Source: Symbiodinium natans (lineage: Eukaryota; Sar; Dinophyceae; Suessiales; Symbiodiniaceae). Taken from it: a DNA stretch of 35,975 nucleotides. A program made the translations under genes and the position numbers. This document shows, one piece after another, positions 10,396-22,800 of this stretch. The number at the start of each line of letters is the position of its first letter. The first letter of the stretch is position 1. Below the pieces are notes generated by a model. The model made no database searches, was not told where the DNA came from, and saw only the letters and a list, made by a program, of their open reading frames with translations. The stretch lies in assembly GCA_905221605.1 (NCBI GenBank), contig CAJNDS010002295.1, forward strand, positions 457,104-493,078, in the 5' to 3' direction.

Positions 10396-12455
10396 GTTAG
10401 TGATGATGCTCGGGCCATCGCGGAGACGGAGCTTTTCGGCACTGAGCTCAGGGGGTTTTGAGAGCCTCCATGCGTGACACAACAGCTCAAGCTTTTGCTT
10501 GGAGGTCAAGGCGGCGTTGCGACCTCCCAGCAGCTGCTTGATGCGGGGCGTGAGTTCATGTTCGCGAAAGACTTTGAGAAGGCGCGGGCGCTCTTGATTC
10601 AAACTTGGTGGCAAGTTGCAGAGCTACACTGCCTAAACCATCATAACGCTTGTCGCTTGGTCAAGGCGGCAGACTTGCTCGAGCTGGTCAGCGAACGCAT
10701 AAGCAAGGAGACATGAGCAAGCCTCGGTGCAAAGCCGGTCTTGGCATCCTTCTTTCAGGAGCAGCTGAACCGGAAGCTTGACTACAAGAAGGCTCAAGCC
10801 ATAGATGACGAGGCTCATGCTGTGAAGGGATCAACTCTGAGATGGATGATGGGGGCATCCTTTGGTTCACCAAAGCGCCAGGGGTGAAATGAGTCACTTG
10901 CTCATGTTCGTGGATCTTTTTCTCGTTGTTGCTCGAAGGGTTTGGGGTTTAGGGTTCCCTAAGCCACAACTTGACCCTTCCTTCAATTGCACCTAGGGCT
11001 TGGGGTAACAGCTCGCGAACCTTCGGCCCGCCTCAAGACAAGCTCTCAAGGATCTGCGTGCATGAAGAGGGCTTGGATTCCTAGAGCCCGAGCCCATCAC
11101 AATCGTCAACAAGATATAACAAGATGTGGCCCATGTCAGCTTTAACCTGCGCATGCGCGAGGCGACGGAGATGCTCGCGACGGTCTACTCCGACTCTGGA
11201 AGGCTTCTATTCCGGGGGTTTCGAGGTCGGAGAATGGTTCAGGGCTCCCTGAGAGCTAGGGTGACGCGCGTCAAATCACTATTGCGTAGAAATCCGTAGA
11301 AACAATCGCAGCTATGATCATGCACTACAACGTACCAATGGTACCCAACCAAAGTGGCGAGGCTATTGGTAGGGCTGGAGACGAAAGTGACGAAATCAGT
11401 AAAACAGACGTAAGCTGGGGCAGCGACTCCCTCCAACCCGAGACTGACGCTGGCTTTCAACACCTACGACGTGCTGAGGCCAGCAGCAACGGCACATTTG
11501 TAGCAACGTTGATCTTTGCCAAAGAGTTTGTTGAACAACTCATACTTCTATAGCTTTTAACTTATACGCATGTCAACGAGGACGCGTGTTGCAGATCGAG
11601 AAGCACGAGAACGAGCAGAGGTGACTCTGCAAACAGAGACGCATGTTTGAAGCCGTTGCAGAATCTGTTTTTTTCAGAAAGGTTGGCTGGATTCAGACCG
11701 CCGTCAGAATCGCTGAGAGCCTGCAGAAGGCCCTCGCAAATTCCGCTTTCTCATCGACTGCCCTAGTGATCTCACGTGACCAGGAGCAAAGATTCGATCA
11801 ATGCCTAGAGCTGCTCCTGACGGTTCGCGTCGCGCCAGCTCGGTTTCAGCTGATGTTGCTGTTGCTTCACATTCGAGGCGAATGAAAGACTCCAGTTTCT
11901 TTATTTGCGGCTCAGCCCAAGGGCGCACGGACAATCTAAGCCATGAGGACTTGAGGGATGGCTGTGGGTTAGAACTTGAAACCACGTCCTACTCGAGTGT
12001 TTGAAGCTTAATTTGCAGCGAGTCATCTTGCTTCTCTAGATCCGGTCCTCCACTTGACAGTAGCATGCGTTGGTGCCTTAGTTGGCATCGGCGTTGCGGT
12101 CATGCGTAGGCACGGGGGAAGTTGCCAGGAGCTGGCCCAGAGTCGGGTTGCTGGCACCAAGCTCAAGGAGGCTGCCAGGGGGTTTTGGGGATGCATCTGT
12201 CTGCCTAGAGTCCAAGGCTGACTCTCATCTATCCAAAACACCACATCCTACAGTATTCCTGGAGTGCCCAGTTCCAGACGAGCCCTGTTCCTACAGCAGA
12301 CGAGCCCTTGGCAAGCGACCCTCATAAGCACATCAAACACGGCAGGAGATCGAAATGACAATCGCCATCTGCCTCCATAAACAGGGCAAGAAGGAAGAGG
12401 CTGGAGATGGGCTCGGGTCAACTGAGCTGGCTTTTGAAGAGACTTTGGAGCTTAG
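10396..12455 (+). CDS. TPR-like helical repeat protein, several predicted exons
   Basis: Predicted exons: 10396-10438, 10505-10581, 10666-10707, 10759-10828, 11124-11202 and, after a stretch with unclear exons, 12346-12455. The first five join in phase and read as amphipathic helices, e.g. REFMFAKDFEK, AADLLELVSERISK, EQLNRKLDYKKAQA, MLATVYSDSGR. The last contains EIEMTIAICLHKQGKKEEA, which has the TPR signature seen in kinesin-light-chain-type repeats (small residues, CLHKQGK-EEA). Weaker candidate exons are 11595-11620 and 11784-11830. The intron 10708-10758 is only 51 nt with a GA donor and a good polypyrimidine tract before AG. Alternatively, exon 10759 could read on to the TGA at 10885-10887, ending a separate gene there. 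The partner and cellular role are unknown; TPRs normally mediate protein-protein contacts. Neither the start nor the end is identified. Confidence 0.5.
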
Positions 12456-15174
12456 GCTGGGGTCCCCTGAGCCCCTCAAGCCCCCGTGACTCTGCCCTAC
12501 TGGTACTAACAAACACAAGCCGCTAAGAAAAACACGTCGCTCGAACCCCTAAAGCCATCGAAAATTCCCCAACAAGCCCAGTAGGCCTTGGAGATTCTTC
12601 GCGAAGTCCGTCGCAACTCCATGAGTCGGGAGCGGAAGGCGAGAGAGGACTTGAGATGCTTTTAGGGTTTTCTTCTCTGTTTCGCTGTGGATTTGGGAGG
12701 GTGGTGGTGGAGGAGGCGTGGGGATTGTCGGGGATTTTGGATGGCGTGGGGGCTGAGTTTGAAAGTTGCAGTGGTTTTTGGGCTTAGGTTTCCAGGTCTT
12801 AGGCAGCTTGGGGTTTCGAGAGTTTAGCCTTTTATGGCTCAGGGTTATGGAAACAGGGTCAAGCCTGGGATTTATGAGGATGCAGGGGGGCGTCTGGGTT
12901 TTTGAATGTCCTTGCTACTTCCTGGTGTACGTGGTTTTATGAAATTCCAGTGGTACAAGGACGCCGAGCAAAGAAGCCAAAACCGCACAGGCGCAGGCGC
13001 AGTTCGTCATGGACGCCGGGCGCAGTAGACAAAGAATGGCCTGAAGATTCGTGAAGTGCGAACCAAACATATGGGGCGGCTCGTCAGATTGCATATACCG
13101 CATGCAGCTGCAACCCTGAGGTCATTAGTGTCGATGATATCCCCCTGGAGCGCAACGAAGAGTTTCACAAGGAACGGAGGGACGGCGTTCTGTGACTGTT
13201 CGGGATCGTTTTCAGTACTAGCTCTCCACCCACGTTCCGCAAAACCTGCTGCATGCGAGCGGAGGTTTGGGACGACAATTTCAAGCTACCGAAGGTCGGG
13301 AGCACCGGATGTTTTTGTTTGTTGCGTTCATGGCACTCTCCAGTTTCAGTTCTTGTCGCGACTGCTGCCATGAGTCTTCCTGCCATGAGATTGACTTCGG
13401 CCCTCGATCTGAAAGCCTCCAGCGCATCCTCTCAACACTACGCGCTTTGACCCGACCCTCAGGACACTATGCAGTCGCTGCCGACTGCGCGGAAGGGGTC
13501 TGCCTTGAATCTCAACCTCTCGGACCAGGAGCAGTTTTCCTGTGCCGCTTTTCTTGTGCATGCGGCTCCAAATTCGGGGGCTTCAGAAGTGAGGGTTCAG
13601 GCTACAGGATGAACCCCTTTTTTCTCTTTTTTCTTCCAAACGGCGACCCAGTCGATTGCAGCGGCAGAAGCGGCAGTGTGCCACCCGCCAGAGCAGCAGC
13701 ACCAGCAGCAGGAATAGCATCAGAAATACCAGCAACATCAACATCCAATCATGTCAACAATCACCATCGTGATCGTCGTGACAGTCGTAATTGCTGCGGA
13801 GAGCATTGTGACAACAACCTGTAGCCAAGTTTGCGCACGCCCGACTCGCCGACCTGTTTTGCCAAGCTGTTCACTTCCCTGCCCTCTTTGCGTGCGCAAC
13901 AGTTGGATGCCCGAGGAACTCTTGTCTTGCACAGGCACAGCAAGTAAGCCCAAGAAACGTGTACCACCGGGCGAAGAAGCTTTTGCGTGAATCTTCAAGA
14001 TTTCGGAAGCTCGTTCGCTTTGTCGCTTTGTCGAGAAGCAGCTCAGCCGTCCGTACAGACATATGCGGCTTTGAGATGGGAGTTGCCTGGCTTTCTTGGT
14101 TCTCGAAAGCTTCACAGGGATGACTCGATAAGTTCCCACTCTGCCAGGCACAGCTTGACATGCTTTGACCACAGCCACGAGGGTCATTGTCACTATACGT
14201 CTGGCAGGAGCGGGAGTTCAGAGACTGGGCGGGCAAGTACTGGGAGGCCGGAAGCCATCGGCGCACAGCGCATCAGACTCTCTAGTCGCAAGCAGGTATG
14301 AATAGGTAATAATCTGCGGTGTTGGACCTGCCCACCTGCCTTGACGGGTGGCACGGGGTGGGCCTGTTCTGTGGAAGGAGAGGCTCAAGAGTCCAGCCTA
14401 CTACGCGATGCTGACGCTTTGGGCCTTGGCCTTGGTGCTGGTGCTTTGGGAGTGCAAGAAACGCTGCCCGACAAGGGACACCTGTCAGAATTCAATCCCA
14501 GCCAATGAACTCTTGAAGCCTTGAAGCTCTCAACCACCCGAAATATCCTAAGCCGCGAAGGGCACGAGAGCCTTCGTGTTCTCGGGTTTCCTTTCGAGGT
14601 AACCTGGCCCTTTGCCATCCCAGTGGTTTCCCTCATGCGCCGGTCCGGCTTGCTCGAGTACTGACCATGAGATGCGAGAGCCTCTTGAAGCCTAACAGGG
14701 TTTAGGGTAACTAGGGCTAGTGTTTAGGATCCGCCTTTTCAGGTCTTTTTCATCGGCCGCTCCTAAGTGTTTGTAGGGTTCGCAGTGCTTGAAGGCGGAA
14801 AAGTTTGGCGGAGCCAATCATCAGAATCATCGGCAACCCTGGTTGCTTCCAGTCCAAGCCCTCTTCGCATAAGCCAGACAGAAGTATGATACTGTATGAT
14901 CCACAGCGCCCTGCCCCTACGAGGGGAGGTTTGCACAACATTGCGCAACCAGGGATCGTCTTGAGTCGTTGAACTAATTGTACAGTGGATGGGACGGCAC
15001 GTTTGCAGGCCTCCTTGCCGGTGGAGTTATTGGCACAAGGATGTTCATTCCGAGGTGTATGTCGATGGCAAATCTCATGCTTAGAGGCGTAGCCATTCCA
15101 CAGCACAAGATACAAATAGCCGATGTTTGGGTTGTCTAGACTTTCGTGAGGCCAGGGAGGGTAGGTCACCTAAG
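12456..15174. other. Mostly unassigned; possible coding tail at 13052-13195
   Basis: No recognised family. The frame 13052-13195 (+) ends VDDIPLERNEEFHKERRDG then TGA; it is charged and protein-like, and an AG-G acceptor at 13120/13121 is possible. It could be a last exon of an unknown gene or of the TPR-like gene. At 13680-13760 there is a CAG/CAA-rich low-complexity patch. Short telomere-like traces (GGGTTTAGGG) occur near 14698-14710. Confidence 0.4.
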
Positions 15175-16333
15175 ATGCCACCCAAGCTGACGGACGACAC
15201 AGCGCTTACTTTCCTGGAGCACAATCCCAAGCGTGCAGGAACCAAGGCCAGGGTGCAACAACTGCAAAAAGAACGGCTGAAGCAGGTCTCGTAGGGTTGT
15301 ACACAGAGTTGCAAAGGCGGCGGGTCTCGCTCTGGCAGGCCCATGAGCGATATCAGCGCTACAAAGCCGCCAAGACCGTGGCGGAGGCTGGGAATGGAAG
15401 GTATTTCTCTATGTGTGTGCAGTCTGTTTTGGTTTGGGCTTGGGGGCTTGGTGGCTTAGCGGGGTCAGTGAAGTGTTATCCCTGCATTGCAGAGAACTGG
15501 ATGAGGCAATCCGCCTGGGAGCACTGAGAAGTGACATCACAAATGACATCAAGGCGGGCTTCTGCACCTCGCAGCCCAATGACGCCCAGAAGCGGCCTTT
15601 GGACTCATTGGGTCCACAGCCGAAAGTGAAGGCAGCACGCCACGAGGAATCCTCCCATCGCCCACCAGAACCACCAGCAGGGCAGCCGGAGCAGATCCTT
15701 TCAAAGCCAGCAGAGCCACAGCCGGCACAGCCTGTGCCGTCAGAGCCTCCAACACGTGCTGTGCCAGCAGGGTCCAGCAGTGCATCTGCATCTTCAAGCG
15801 ATAACCGCCCACTTCAGCAAGTTGACTTGTCTTTTGCCGACATGTCGGGCAAGCCGATACGCTTCGTGAAGCGTACAATGGGCGAAGCCAAGCGACTTCT
15901 CAGTCCTGAGGGGCTTGCTGAAGCAGAGAAAAGTGGCTACCGCTTCTGTTTAAAGGACAAGGAAAACCTTGCCCGATGGTCCGTCCAGCTGAGGGACATC
16001 AATCCCGATGGGAAGCTCGCAGCAGACCTGAAAAAACACAACTTGGATGCCAGCATAGACCTGGAGCTGATACTCCCAGATGGCTTTCCCATGGAGCCGC
16101 CATTTGTGCGGGTGGTGTATCCGCAGCTCAAAGGTGGGTTTGTCTTCGAGCGCGGGGGTATTTGCTTCGAACCACTGACACAAAAGGGCTGGGCACCCTC
16201 CATGACACTGCCAAACTTGGCAGTTGCCATCAAGGGAATCCTGGACTACGGGGATGTGCGGATCGGTGGAGTTGGCGACAGGGCCACTAGAACTGTCGCC
16301 CACTACACGGAGGAGGGCGCGCGCAAGGACTGA
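15175..16333 (+). CDS. UBE2Q-like ubiquitin-conjugating enzyme (E2), complete
   Basis: Three exons: 15175-15246, 15339-15400, 15493-16333 (TGA 16331-16333), 324 residues. Start chosen at ATG 15175, giving MPPKLTDDTALTFLEHNPKR. Residues 10-60 hold a basic NPKRAGTKAHERYQRYKAAK / LGALRSDITNDIKAGF motif that I recall, unverified, as recurrent in dinoflagellate proteins. Residues 60-165 are Pro/Ala/Gln/Ser-rich and probably disordered. Residues 168-315 form the UBC fold: ELILPDGFPMEPPFVRVVYP, then GGICFEPLTQKGW, where Cys269 is the expected catalytic cysteine that carries ubiquitin as a thioester. PPFVRVV and the C-x-E-x-LT-x-x-GW spacing match UBE2Q1/Q2; the HPN motif of ordinary E2s is absent, as in that family. 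Compared with animal UBE2Q, the C-terminal tail is shorter. Intron 1 is GC-AG, intron 2 GT-AG; both are exactly 92 nt. It is far more compact than its neighbours. Confidence 0.87.
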
Positions 16334-17960
16334 ACCAAGCTGCTTTGCCAGTGACGAACTAGGATGCGTCCCCAGTGCAAGGATCACACTGCCATCTCAG
16401 CTGCCCATCGTGGGGGGGCCCGGTGCTCAGAATTGCGTTGTTGTGACCAATCTGCCTTAACTCGAGCAACCCATGGTTCGACTCAGGACAGCAACACGTA
16501 TGGCAAGCACTACACCAGCTGACCTCCAAAAAATCACGAATCAATGTTTTCGCATTTTGAGAACTCAACTTACGAGAAGCTAACAATTCTGAACTAGACA
16601 GGACTGGGACGACTCTTTTCGACATCATGCTTAGATCGTTCGCTCTTGATAATATGCACAAGAAAATATGTTCCTCAATAGGCTCGAGGTTTGTGCTCAA
16701 AAGCCCCTCTGCGCAAAGAGATGGAGGCTCTTAATGCCGGTATGATATGGAAGATAAGTCCAATAGTGGTCTTCGCATCCCGAAGTTCACGATAACAGGT
16801 TTTTTCCAATAGCAAAAGGACCCGTCACCACCCCGATTTACGTGGGGGAAAGGGGACCCGACCCAGATATGAAGCACCAACACGAAGCGTGAACTTCACA
16901 ATTCAAACTCGTGAGACTCTTCCCGTTTCAGATCGTCAGCGGCGGCAATTAAGGCGCGGCAGCGGCAGCTAAAGATATCAAGCAACTCCATAAGTTCCAG
17001 AAGGGAATCACCTGCATCATCGCAATGTAGCCGCGCCATAGTTGGCGCGCGGCAGCGCGCAAGCCGTGTGAAAGCCCCGCTGCAAGTCGATAGAAATCCT
17101 AGCCAAGAGCTTCGTTCGCATTGTATCTATTCTCAATCCCATCCCTTCATCAACCAATCCAGAAAATCCCTTTTCGCATCCCTTACGAAGAAGATAATGC
17201 ACATCGACTTACAGAAGCGTAAGCGTGATGGGGCGTAGCTTTCGTGGCAATGATAGCGTCAGCAACGTACGGACATTAGTACAATCTTTTCTTGGCTTCC
17301 TCCTTTCTATCCGATAGACAAACCCTTTCTATATATCTTGAAGGAGCAATAGAATACCGACAATTGTACTCTCGTCCCGGAGGAATGGTGAGGAATTTGG
17401 CAAGGGGCGGATCTCACCTCAGGAGTATCGGACATTAATTCCAAAGATACGGTGCAACACCTACGAAATCCTTCCCAAGCCTACAAGACGTTTAGCCTCC
17501 TGCGCTTTGTGTTTCATGAGGATTTGCTGGATGTATCGTTATAATAAGAAAATAATCCGAATCTACAAATGACGTCGACAACTATCCGATCGACGATATT
17601 ACCCGCATCGTGATCCTGTCACAAATCATGAAGGAAAGAAGATATTTTGCGTTGCGCATTGCCACGTAGTATCGGCGCTTGTGTTCTACGTGAGCTTTAT
17701 TAATCCCGGCTGGCTCCTCGACCATTCGAGTGGGAGCCGAAATGATAAATGAAGATACGATTCAGGATTAAATTTGAGTATCTACGCCAAGAGACTTGTT
17801 TCAAAAGGTTCGTTGTTGGCAGGAATTTTGTCGGTGGGTCCGGCGGGCGGCGTTGTGGCAATATTTCCGTTGTTTCGAATTGAGGTCAAAATTGGCCTTT
17901 TGAACAAGATGATAGAGATAATCATATTTAATGGCTACCGCCAATGCCGCCGACCCCAGC
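16334..17960. other. AT-richer stretch with no recognised gene
   Basis: Beyond about 16450 the sequence loses the GC-rich, AG-G-rich texture of the flanks and becomes even in composition, with no telomere-like words and no protein I recognise. A hairpin GGCTCC-TCGA ... TCGA-GGAGCC lies at about 17708-17734. An open frame at 17774-18010 (+) resembles nothing I know. It may be an insertion, an old transposable element, an intergenic block of different origin, or a misassembly. Confidence 0.45.
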
Positions 17961-18032
17961 ACGCTCTGCCCGGCTCAGCCCCGACAGGGACCGCAGGGTT
18001 AAGGGCGTAGGGCTTGGATTAGGCCTGCAACT

Positions 18033-18126
18033 CCCTAAGCCCTAAACCCTAAACCCGGAACCCTACACCGCCGTGGCGGCGGAGATGACGGCGGAAGCGC
18101 CGGGCCGCCCAGTCAGGGTTTAGGTT
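18033..18126. repeat. Short inverted pair of telomere-like tracts
   Basis: CCCTAAGCCCTAAACCCTAA at 18033-18056 faces GGGTTTAGG at 18116-18124. A GC-rich segment with the hairpin CCGCC-GT-GGCGG lies between. This is the first such pair on going rightward. Confidence 0.75.
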
Positions 18127-18136
18127 TAAGCTTCGA

Positions 18137-18689
<553 letters not shown>

Positions 18690-18989
18690 CTAAGCATGAA
18701 GACCGGGAAGTCGACCTAAGGAATGTGCCTTGGACTTCTGGGCACAGAGCTTAGAGGCCAACTCGGGGCAGGCGCGCGTGCTGAGGGCGCGTGGTTTACG
18801 GTTTCGTGTGGGGGGTACATGGGTTGTTGGGAGTCTGTTGCCTGTTCCCGGAAGCGCCCAAAAAAACTTAAATGCCTAACCCCTAAACCCTACGCCCAAA
18901 GAATGGCCCTGCCCCCCACCCTCCCCCACCCCCCGAACGTGCGCCTGTCATTGCAGTGTTGATGCGGGCTCTATGGCAAAGCTGTCGAG

Positions 18990-19865
18990 GTTCGCATGCT
19001 GCGGACCGTGCGTCTCATACGTGCCCTGCGCGGAATGAGGCCTCGGATCTCCTTCTGCACCTCAGAGTAAGGCAATGCGTTGGTAAACTTCGCCCCCCCC
19101 CAAAGAAGAGCTAAAACAAACTGAACCCTAAAGGGGTAGAAGTTGGGGTTCAGGAATCAAGGTGTAAGTGCCATTTTCTCTGAGAGTTTTATGAGCTGCG
19201 GCCCTCCCCAATCTAGATCCGCAAAGATTCGGAACTCCTTAAAAATAGTAGGAGGTGCCCCTGCTTTCGGAGTACCCCTGATTTCGGAAGCCCCCATCAT
19301 CAGGCTTCTTTGAGAGGCCCTCAAATACTCCAGTGTTTCCCGGCTGTCCTCAGATGTTGAAAGTGTGACGGCGTCCACGAGGCAGGCTAAACTGGTGGGG
19401 CAGAGCCACGCCTTCAGGTTCACTGGGTCATCACTCTGCGTTTTTATGGATACTAAAACCCAACCAGGAATAACAATTGCTCAATGGTCATGTTTAGGAC
19501 TATCCCAAGTATGGTTCGGTTAAGGGTTGAGTTGAGGGTTCATGCCGGACATCTGCGACCTGTTCTCTGCTCCTTCTCCACATCGTTTTGGCATCAGATG
19601 AGTTGCCCGGTAGATGGATGCTGGTGGCGATGGGGAATCGGTTTGCCTTTGAAGCCTTTTGTAGAAAACCCCAGGGAAAGCAAAAGTGGGAATCCCACAT
19701 TGAACCGCAAGCCCTAGAGGCCCTGGGACCCTAAACCCGAAGCCCTAAACCATAAACCCTAAACCCTAAACCCTAAACCCTAAAACGCCTTGGGCAGGTT
19801 AGTCCGGCTTTTCCGCTATGTGGTGGCTCTGCGAACGCTGCTGCTGTCCATCATCGCCACAACCG
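18990..19865 (+). CDS. Channel exons: S4 voltage sensor and S4-S5 linker
   Basis: Exon 18990-19039 reads VRMLRTVRLIRALRGM plus two bases of an Arg codon. Exon 19798-19865 completes that Arg and reads LVRLFRYVVALRTLLLSIIA and two more residues. Together they place eight arginines at strict three-residue spacing, the hallmark of S4; the sixth is split by the intron. The start of the first exon is the AG-G site at 18988-18990. A TTGCAG at 18951-18956 would add a plausible MAKLS but breaks the frame by one base. Confidence 0.9.
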
Positions 19866-22800
19866 GCTACCCGGGCCAGCTTGGATTAGGGTTTAGGGCT
19901 GTAGGGGTTTCGGGGTTGAGGGGGTAGGGGTTTTGGGGTTTAGGAATTTCAGGTTTAGGGGTCCCGGATTTCAGGGGTTATGGTTTCAGGGTTTTAGGGG
20001 TTTAGGGTTTTAGGGGTTTAGGGTTTTAGGGGTTTAGGGGTTTAGAGGTTTAGCGGTTTTGGGGTTTTGGGTTTTTGGGGTTTAGGGGCATCTAGGAGTT
20101 TAGGGCTTAGGGACTAGGGTTTTTTGAGGCGCTCTTAGCCCTGGCCCTGAACCTCTAAACCTCTAAACCTCTAAACCTCTAAACCTCTCAACCTCTCAAC
20201 CTCTCAACCTCTAAACCTCTAAACCTCTCAACTTCTCAACCTCTAAACCTCTCAACCTCTCAACCCCTAAACCTCTAAACCTCTAAACCTGTAAACCTTC
20301 AAACCTTCAAACCTCTCAACCTCTCAACCTCTCAACCTCTCAACCTCTCAACCTCTCAACCTCTCAACCTCTCAACCTCTCAACCTCTCAACCTCTCAAC
20401 CTCTCAACTCTCTAAACCTCTAAACCTCTAAACCTCTAAACCTCTAAACCTCTAAACCTCTAAACCTCTAAACCTCTAAACCTCTAAACCTCTAAACCTC
20501 TAAACCTCTAAACCTCTAAACCTCTAAACCTCTAAACCTCTAAACCTCTAAACCTCTAAACCCTAAACCCTAAACCCAGAACCCTATACCCTACGCCCTA
20601 AACCCTGAACAAGACAATTCAGGCTCCCTCTTTTGGACTCTCCTGCTTCTGGTGACGATGTGTTACTCCTTCGGCATGGCGATTGCGCAGTACCTTGGGC
20701 TTCTCTGGAGGGTTTAGGGTTTAGGGTTTAGGGTTTAGGGTTTAGGGTTTAGGGTTTAGGGTTTGAGGCGTATTGAAACCTAAACTTGAACCTCAAGAGC
20801 CGAAGCCCCCAACTTGAACCCCAAAAGCCCTGGACCATAAACATCGAAGGCAAACCCTCCAAACCCTCCAAACCCTCCAAACCCTCCAAACCCTCTAAAC
20901 CCTCCCAACCCTCCGAGCCCTTGTTGGGCTCCACGTGTAGTTCAACGCTTGTGTGCGATGGCACGTCCTGCAGGAAGCATGGGCTCACATACCGTAAGTT
21001 CGGAGTGCTTAAATCGCGTCCCCTGCGATGCAGCCAGACTGTTCCATGTATGTCCAGGTGGCAAATTCTCAAAAACATTAGGGCCTTACGTAGCAAGAGG
21101 CACTCAATATCAGGAAATCGGCAGCCCCAACTCAAGGGCTTTACACCGCTTCAACCCCGACAGCCCTGCACGCTCAACCCCTGAAGATCCGATGTAGCAT
21201 GTCACGCAGGAGCTTTTGGGCTTGCAGGTTCGAATGAGTATTTTGTGCCGCGGGGGTTCAAGTCTGTGCGATAAAGGTGAAACAGGAACGATGTGTAAAG
21301 TCGCGAGACTTTCCTTCTAGACGTGCTCTCAAACACCTCAAGAATGTGCTGCAATGAAGATTCAAACGGCAATAAAGGCATTGTTTCATTCGTGATTCGT
21401 AGTATCAGCAAGGTTAGAAGAACGAGGGTAAATTCTCATAAGATCTCGTCACGCAACAGAGAAGCGCAAGAGTTTTTTTTCGGAAGAACCACATTGTTCT
21501 TTCGCGCTCCGAGTGGGCTGAATACGGGGGTCTTTGCGTGTTGCCCAGCAATGGCATTTGATGTGCATGTTCCAATGCAGCTGGTTCGGGGGACCCTTGG
21601 GAATATAGACCCGCTGAATAAGGTCCCTGTTGAAGAGGGCCAGAAGAGGGTTCAGAAGGGTTCCCTCTTAAGGGCCCCCCTTATCCTACCTAGGAGGTTT
21701 AAGGCTTCAGGCCTTCCTTGTGGACTCCTCCCCGTGGTGGAAGGGTCCGAGGCCTTGGCAGCCGTGGCCCTGGGGCTATTCATAAGTCCCTCTATCTTGG
21801 GACCCTAAACCCTAAACCCTAAACCCTAAACCCTAAACCCTAAACCCTAAACCCTAAACCCTAAACCCTAAACCCTAAACCCTAAACCCTTCTTGGGACT
21901 TATTCACTTATGTCAATGGGTTCATCATACTCACGGACTCGTGATAGAAAACCATTCTAACACCGGTGCCACACGCTGGATCATCATGACAAAGTTCACT
22001 TTCACCCGAAGAAGACAGGGGCCCACCTTTGGAGAACTTGCTTTTAGCCACTGATCGTCCGTGAAAAGGACCAAGATAGTAAGGAAAAAGGATTCCCAAG
22101 CTAATGATTCTCTTTCCTTAAGAAGCGAAATGAGATTGGAAACGGTAACTCATTCAATGAATGTTTTACACGGTCTTTCTCCATAATAGCATATTCCTGG
22201 CAGATTGGGTGCCAAGAAGCACGCATTGTTTGGATGCGTCCCTTTGCACGCCGCCGACCTTCATCGCAGAAGCACGGTTCTCTCCTTAAATCTGTTTTTT
22301 TTGCGGGGGCACGGGGGGATCCCAACATAAAAGCCAACATCCCAAGCCAAGCTCAAAAAGAGCTCAGGTTCGTGATGGACCACTGTCGCTTTCAGGCCGG
22401 ACTGGTGGGCAGTCGAGCGTGTGTGGCCTGGAGAGCCCGAGAGCCCTTAACTAAGGTGCGTGCTTGAGTTTGCGATTCTTTGTCTTATCAGGAACCTTTT
22501 AGTACAATATTTGAAACTGGATTGCCTGTTATATGTAATATGTTAATTATGAAATATAGTTAGAAATAGGCATAGAAAGGTTAGGCCCTGAACCTACTTG
22601 ATCATTGCCGGCAAGAAGGAGCTTCTTCTTCTTCTTCAGGGGGGAAGTGTTCTTTGGGCTTGTTTTTCGTACACTCACGGGCGTTTTTTCTTCTATTTCT
22701 TGGGAATTGAGGATGTCAGGGGCTGTCAAATTTCACCTGGAACCGTGACTTTAGGTGCCCCCGAACCCGAACCCCCTTTGGCTCTGAAAGCCCGCAAGCC

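Noticed and set aside
18718-18740. Possible S3 micro-exon reading ECALDFW after AG-G, with a GC donor.
   Set aside because: Too short to trust; the rest of S3 is not visible nearby and the phase link to 18990 is untested.
18957-19039. Longer first S4 exon starting after TTGCAG at 18956, adding GSMAKLS.
   Set aside because: It needs a one-base frameshift before MLRTVR. The AG-G site at 18990 gives the S4 without any shift.
21225-21260. GGTTCGAATGA and GGGGGTTCAAGTC, resembling tRNA T-loops.
   Set aside because: Neither has a pairing T-stem or the rest of a cloverleaf. I found no tRNA or rRNA gene in the window.
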